Shown here: piece after piece, positions 63,406 through 64,000 of the stretch
Position numbering within the stretch: position 1 is the first letter of the stretch
Layout of the letters: each line of letters starts with the position of its first letter
Assembly (NCBI GenBank): GCA_003213615.1
Contig: QCMQ01000001.1
Coordinates: 241,807-305,806, forward strand
DNA from: Pelagibacteraceae bacterium AG-422-D23
GTDB lineage: Bacteria > Pseudomonadota > Alphaproteobacteria > Pelagibacterales > Pelagibacteraceae
DNA length: 64,000 bases
Direction: 5' to 3'
Program-made: the position numbers and the translations under genes
Notes under the pieces: model-generated
Seen by the model: only the letters and a program-made list of their open reading frames with translations
Told to the model about the DNA's origin: nothing
Database searches by the model: none

Positions 63406-64000
63406 ATGAGTAACATTAGATTATTTTATTCAAAAAGTTTATCTCTTAATTTGACTGACAAACTTGATAAATCTCAATCTCACTATGTTTCAAGAGTTAT
63501 GAGACTTAAAGAGAAAGAAGTTTTTTCTCTTTTTAATAGTAGTGGCGAATGGGAAGCGAAAATCTTAAATATCACAAAAAGCATAGTTGAATTTAATGTC
63601 ACGAAACAATTAAGACAGAAAGAAAATAGCAAAGAGCTATGGCTGGCTTTCTCTCCTATAAAATCAAATTACTTTAATTTCATGATCCAAAAAGCTACAG
63701 AGCTAGGTGTAACTAAGTTTTTACCAGTCATCTTTGAAAGAACGATTGTTAGAAAGATTAATAAAGAGAGATTGGAAAAAGTAATCATAGAAGCAGCTGA
63801 ACAGTCAAATAGAATAACAGTTCCATCAATTGAGGATCCTCAAAAATTAAAAAGCTTTCTAAATAATGATATGGATTTAATCTTTACTGATCTCAACACT
63901 ATTAATACAAAAATTGAAATTAAAAAGTTAACTACAAAGCCTACTTGCGTAATCATAGGACCAGAGGGAGATTTTTCTGAGGAGGAAAGGGAAGAGATTC
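63406..64000 (+). CDS. rsmE: 16S rRNA (uracil-1498-N3)-methyltransferase, 5' part
   Basis: Runs off the window end; 198 codons are visible from ATG 63406. The frame reads MSNIRLFYS, then HYVSRVMRLK (PUA-like N-domain), AFSPIKSNYFNFMIQKATELGV, EAAEQSNRI and the SPOUT-fold knot start CVIIGPEGDFSEEEREEI, all diagnostic of RsmE. The family is about 240 residues, so roughly 45 codons are missing. It is divergent from the dehalogenase gene, with 16 bases between. Confidence 0.94.
   Translation, partial: MSNIRLFYSKSLSLNLTDKLDKSQSHYVSRVMRLKEKEVFSLFNSSGEWEAKILNITKSIVEFNVTKQLRQKENSKELWLAFSPIKSNYFNFMIQKATELGVTKFLPVIFERTIVRKINKERLEKVIIEAAEQSNRITVPSIEDPQKLKSFLNNDMDLIFTDLNTINTKIEIKKLTTKPTCVIIGPEGDFSEEEREEI

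Overview
The window looks like a piece of a streamlined marine alphaproteobacterial chromosome of the SAR11 (Pelagibacterales) type. The evidence is very AT-rich sequence, lysine/asparagine/isoleucine-rich proteins, intergenic gaps mostly of 0-50 bp, many 1-4 bp gene overlaps, gene orders typical of Alphaproteobacteria (tsaE-amgK-murU; ribF-ileS-lspA-DUF3035), and the tandem SAM-II/SAM-V riboswitch in front of bhmT that is known from Pelagibacter. I see no rRNA, tRNA, insertion sequence, prophage or CRISPR array, and no recognisable DNA-binding transcription factor. The species assignment is inference; no 16S gene is present.

Layout. 1-4.1 kb: ahcY, then tsaE-amgK-murU (tRNA t6A and cell-wall sugar recycling), with gpmA convergent. 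4.1-11.7 kb: a lytic-transglycosylase-like lipoprotein, a minus-strand run msrA-sseA-MFP-RND pump, a DMT transporter and an AlkA-like glycosylase. 11.7-28.4 kb: a purine catabolism and uptake island. Its core is two divergent coupled operons: uraD-alc-allA-puuE on minus, and uraH-xdhA-xdhB-guaD-puuD-PRTase on plus. Together they take guanine through xanthine, urate, 5-hydroxyisourate, OHCU, allantoin, allantoate and ureidoglycolate to glyoxylate and urea. A separate small cytochrome c gene lies at one edge. A BMP-type ABC importer with a second deaminase, and an NCS2 purine permease, lie at the other. 28.4-31.1 kb: hsp20 with a heat-shock promoter and a candidate RNA thermometer, then oligopeptidase B. 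31.1-40.8 kb: a membrane J-domain protein, a DapA-family aldolase, cfa, a polybasic coiled-coil protein of unknown function, tldD-pmbA-FAD oxidoreductase, and small membrane or secreted proteins. 40.8-45 kb: typA, a 38-codon basic ORF, and groL/groS with a heat-shock promoter. 45-51.4 kb: HAD-ribF-ileS-lspA-DUF3035-pgi. 51.4-59.1 kb: rsmD and purD, then a lipid A/LPS operon in the order of transcription ubiA-msbA-waaA-lpxK-lpxL. 59.1-64 kb: DUF2721, quinone oxidoreductase, pirin, the SAM-II/SAM-V leader and bhmT, an L-2-haloacid dehalogenase, and the 5' part of rsmE, which runs off the window.

How the parts work together. AhcY makes homocysteine and BhmT remethylates it with glycine betaine, so the methyl cycle is represented at both ends, with SAM controlling bhmT by two RNA sensors. 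The purine island is a complete scavenging module with import, salvage and breakdown; no urease is visible here. Regulation in this window seems to rest on RNA elements and sigma-factor promoters rather than repressors. The points most worth following up are the urate oxidase PuuD that lacks its fused cytochrome domain while a free cytochrome c sits in the same island, the competing hairpins of the bhmT leader, and the ROSE-like hairpin over the hsp20 ribosome-binding site.
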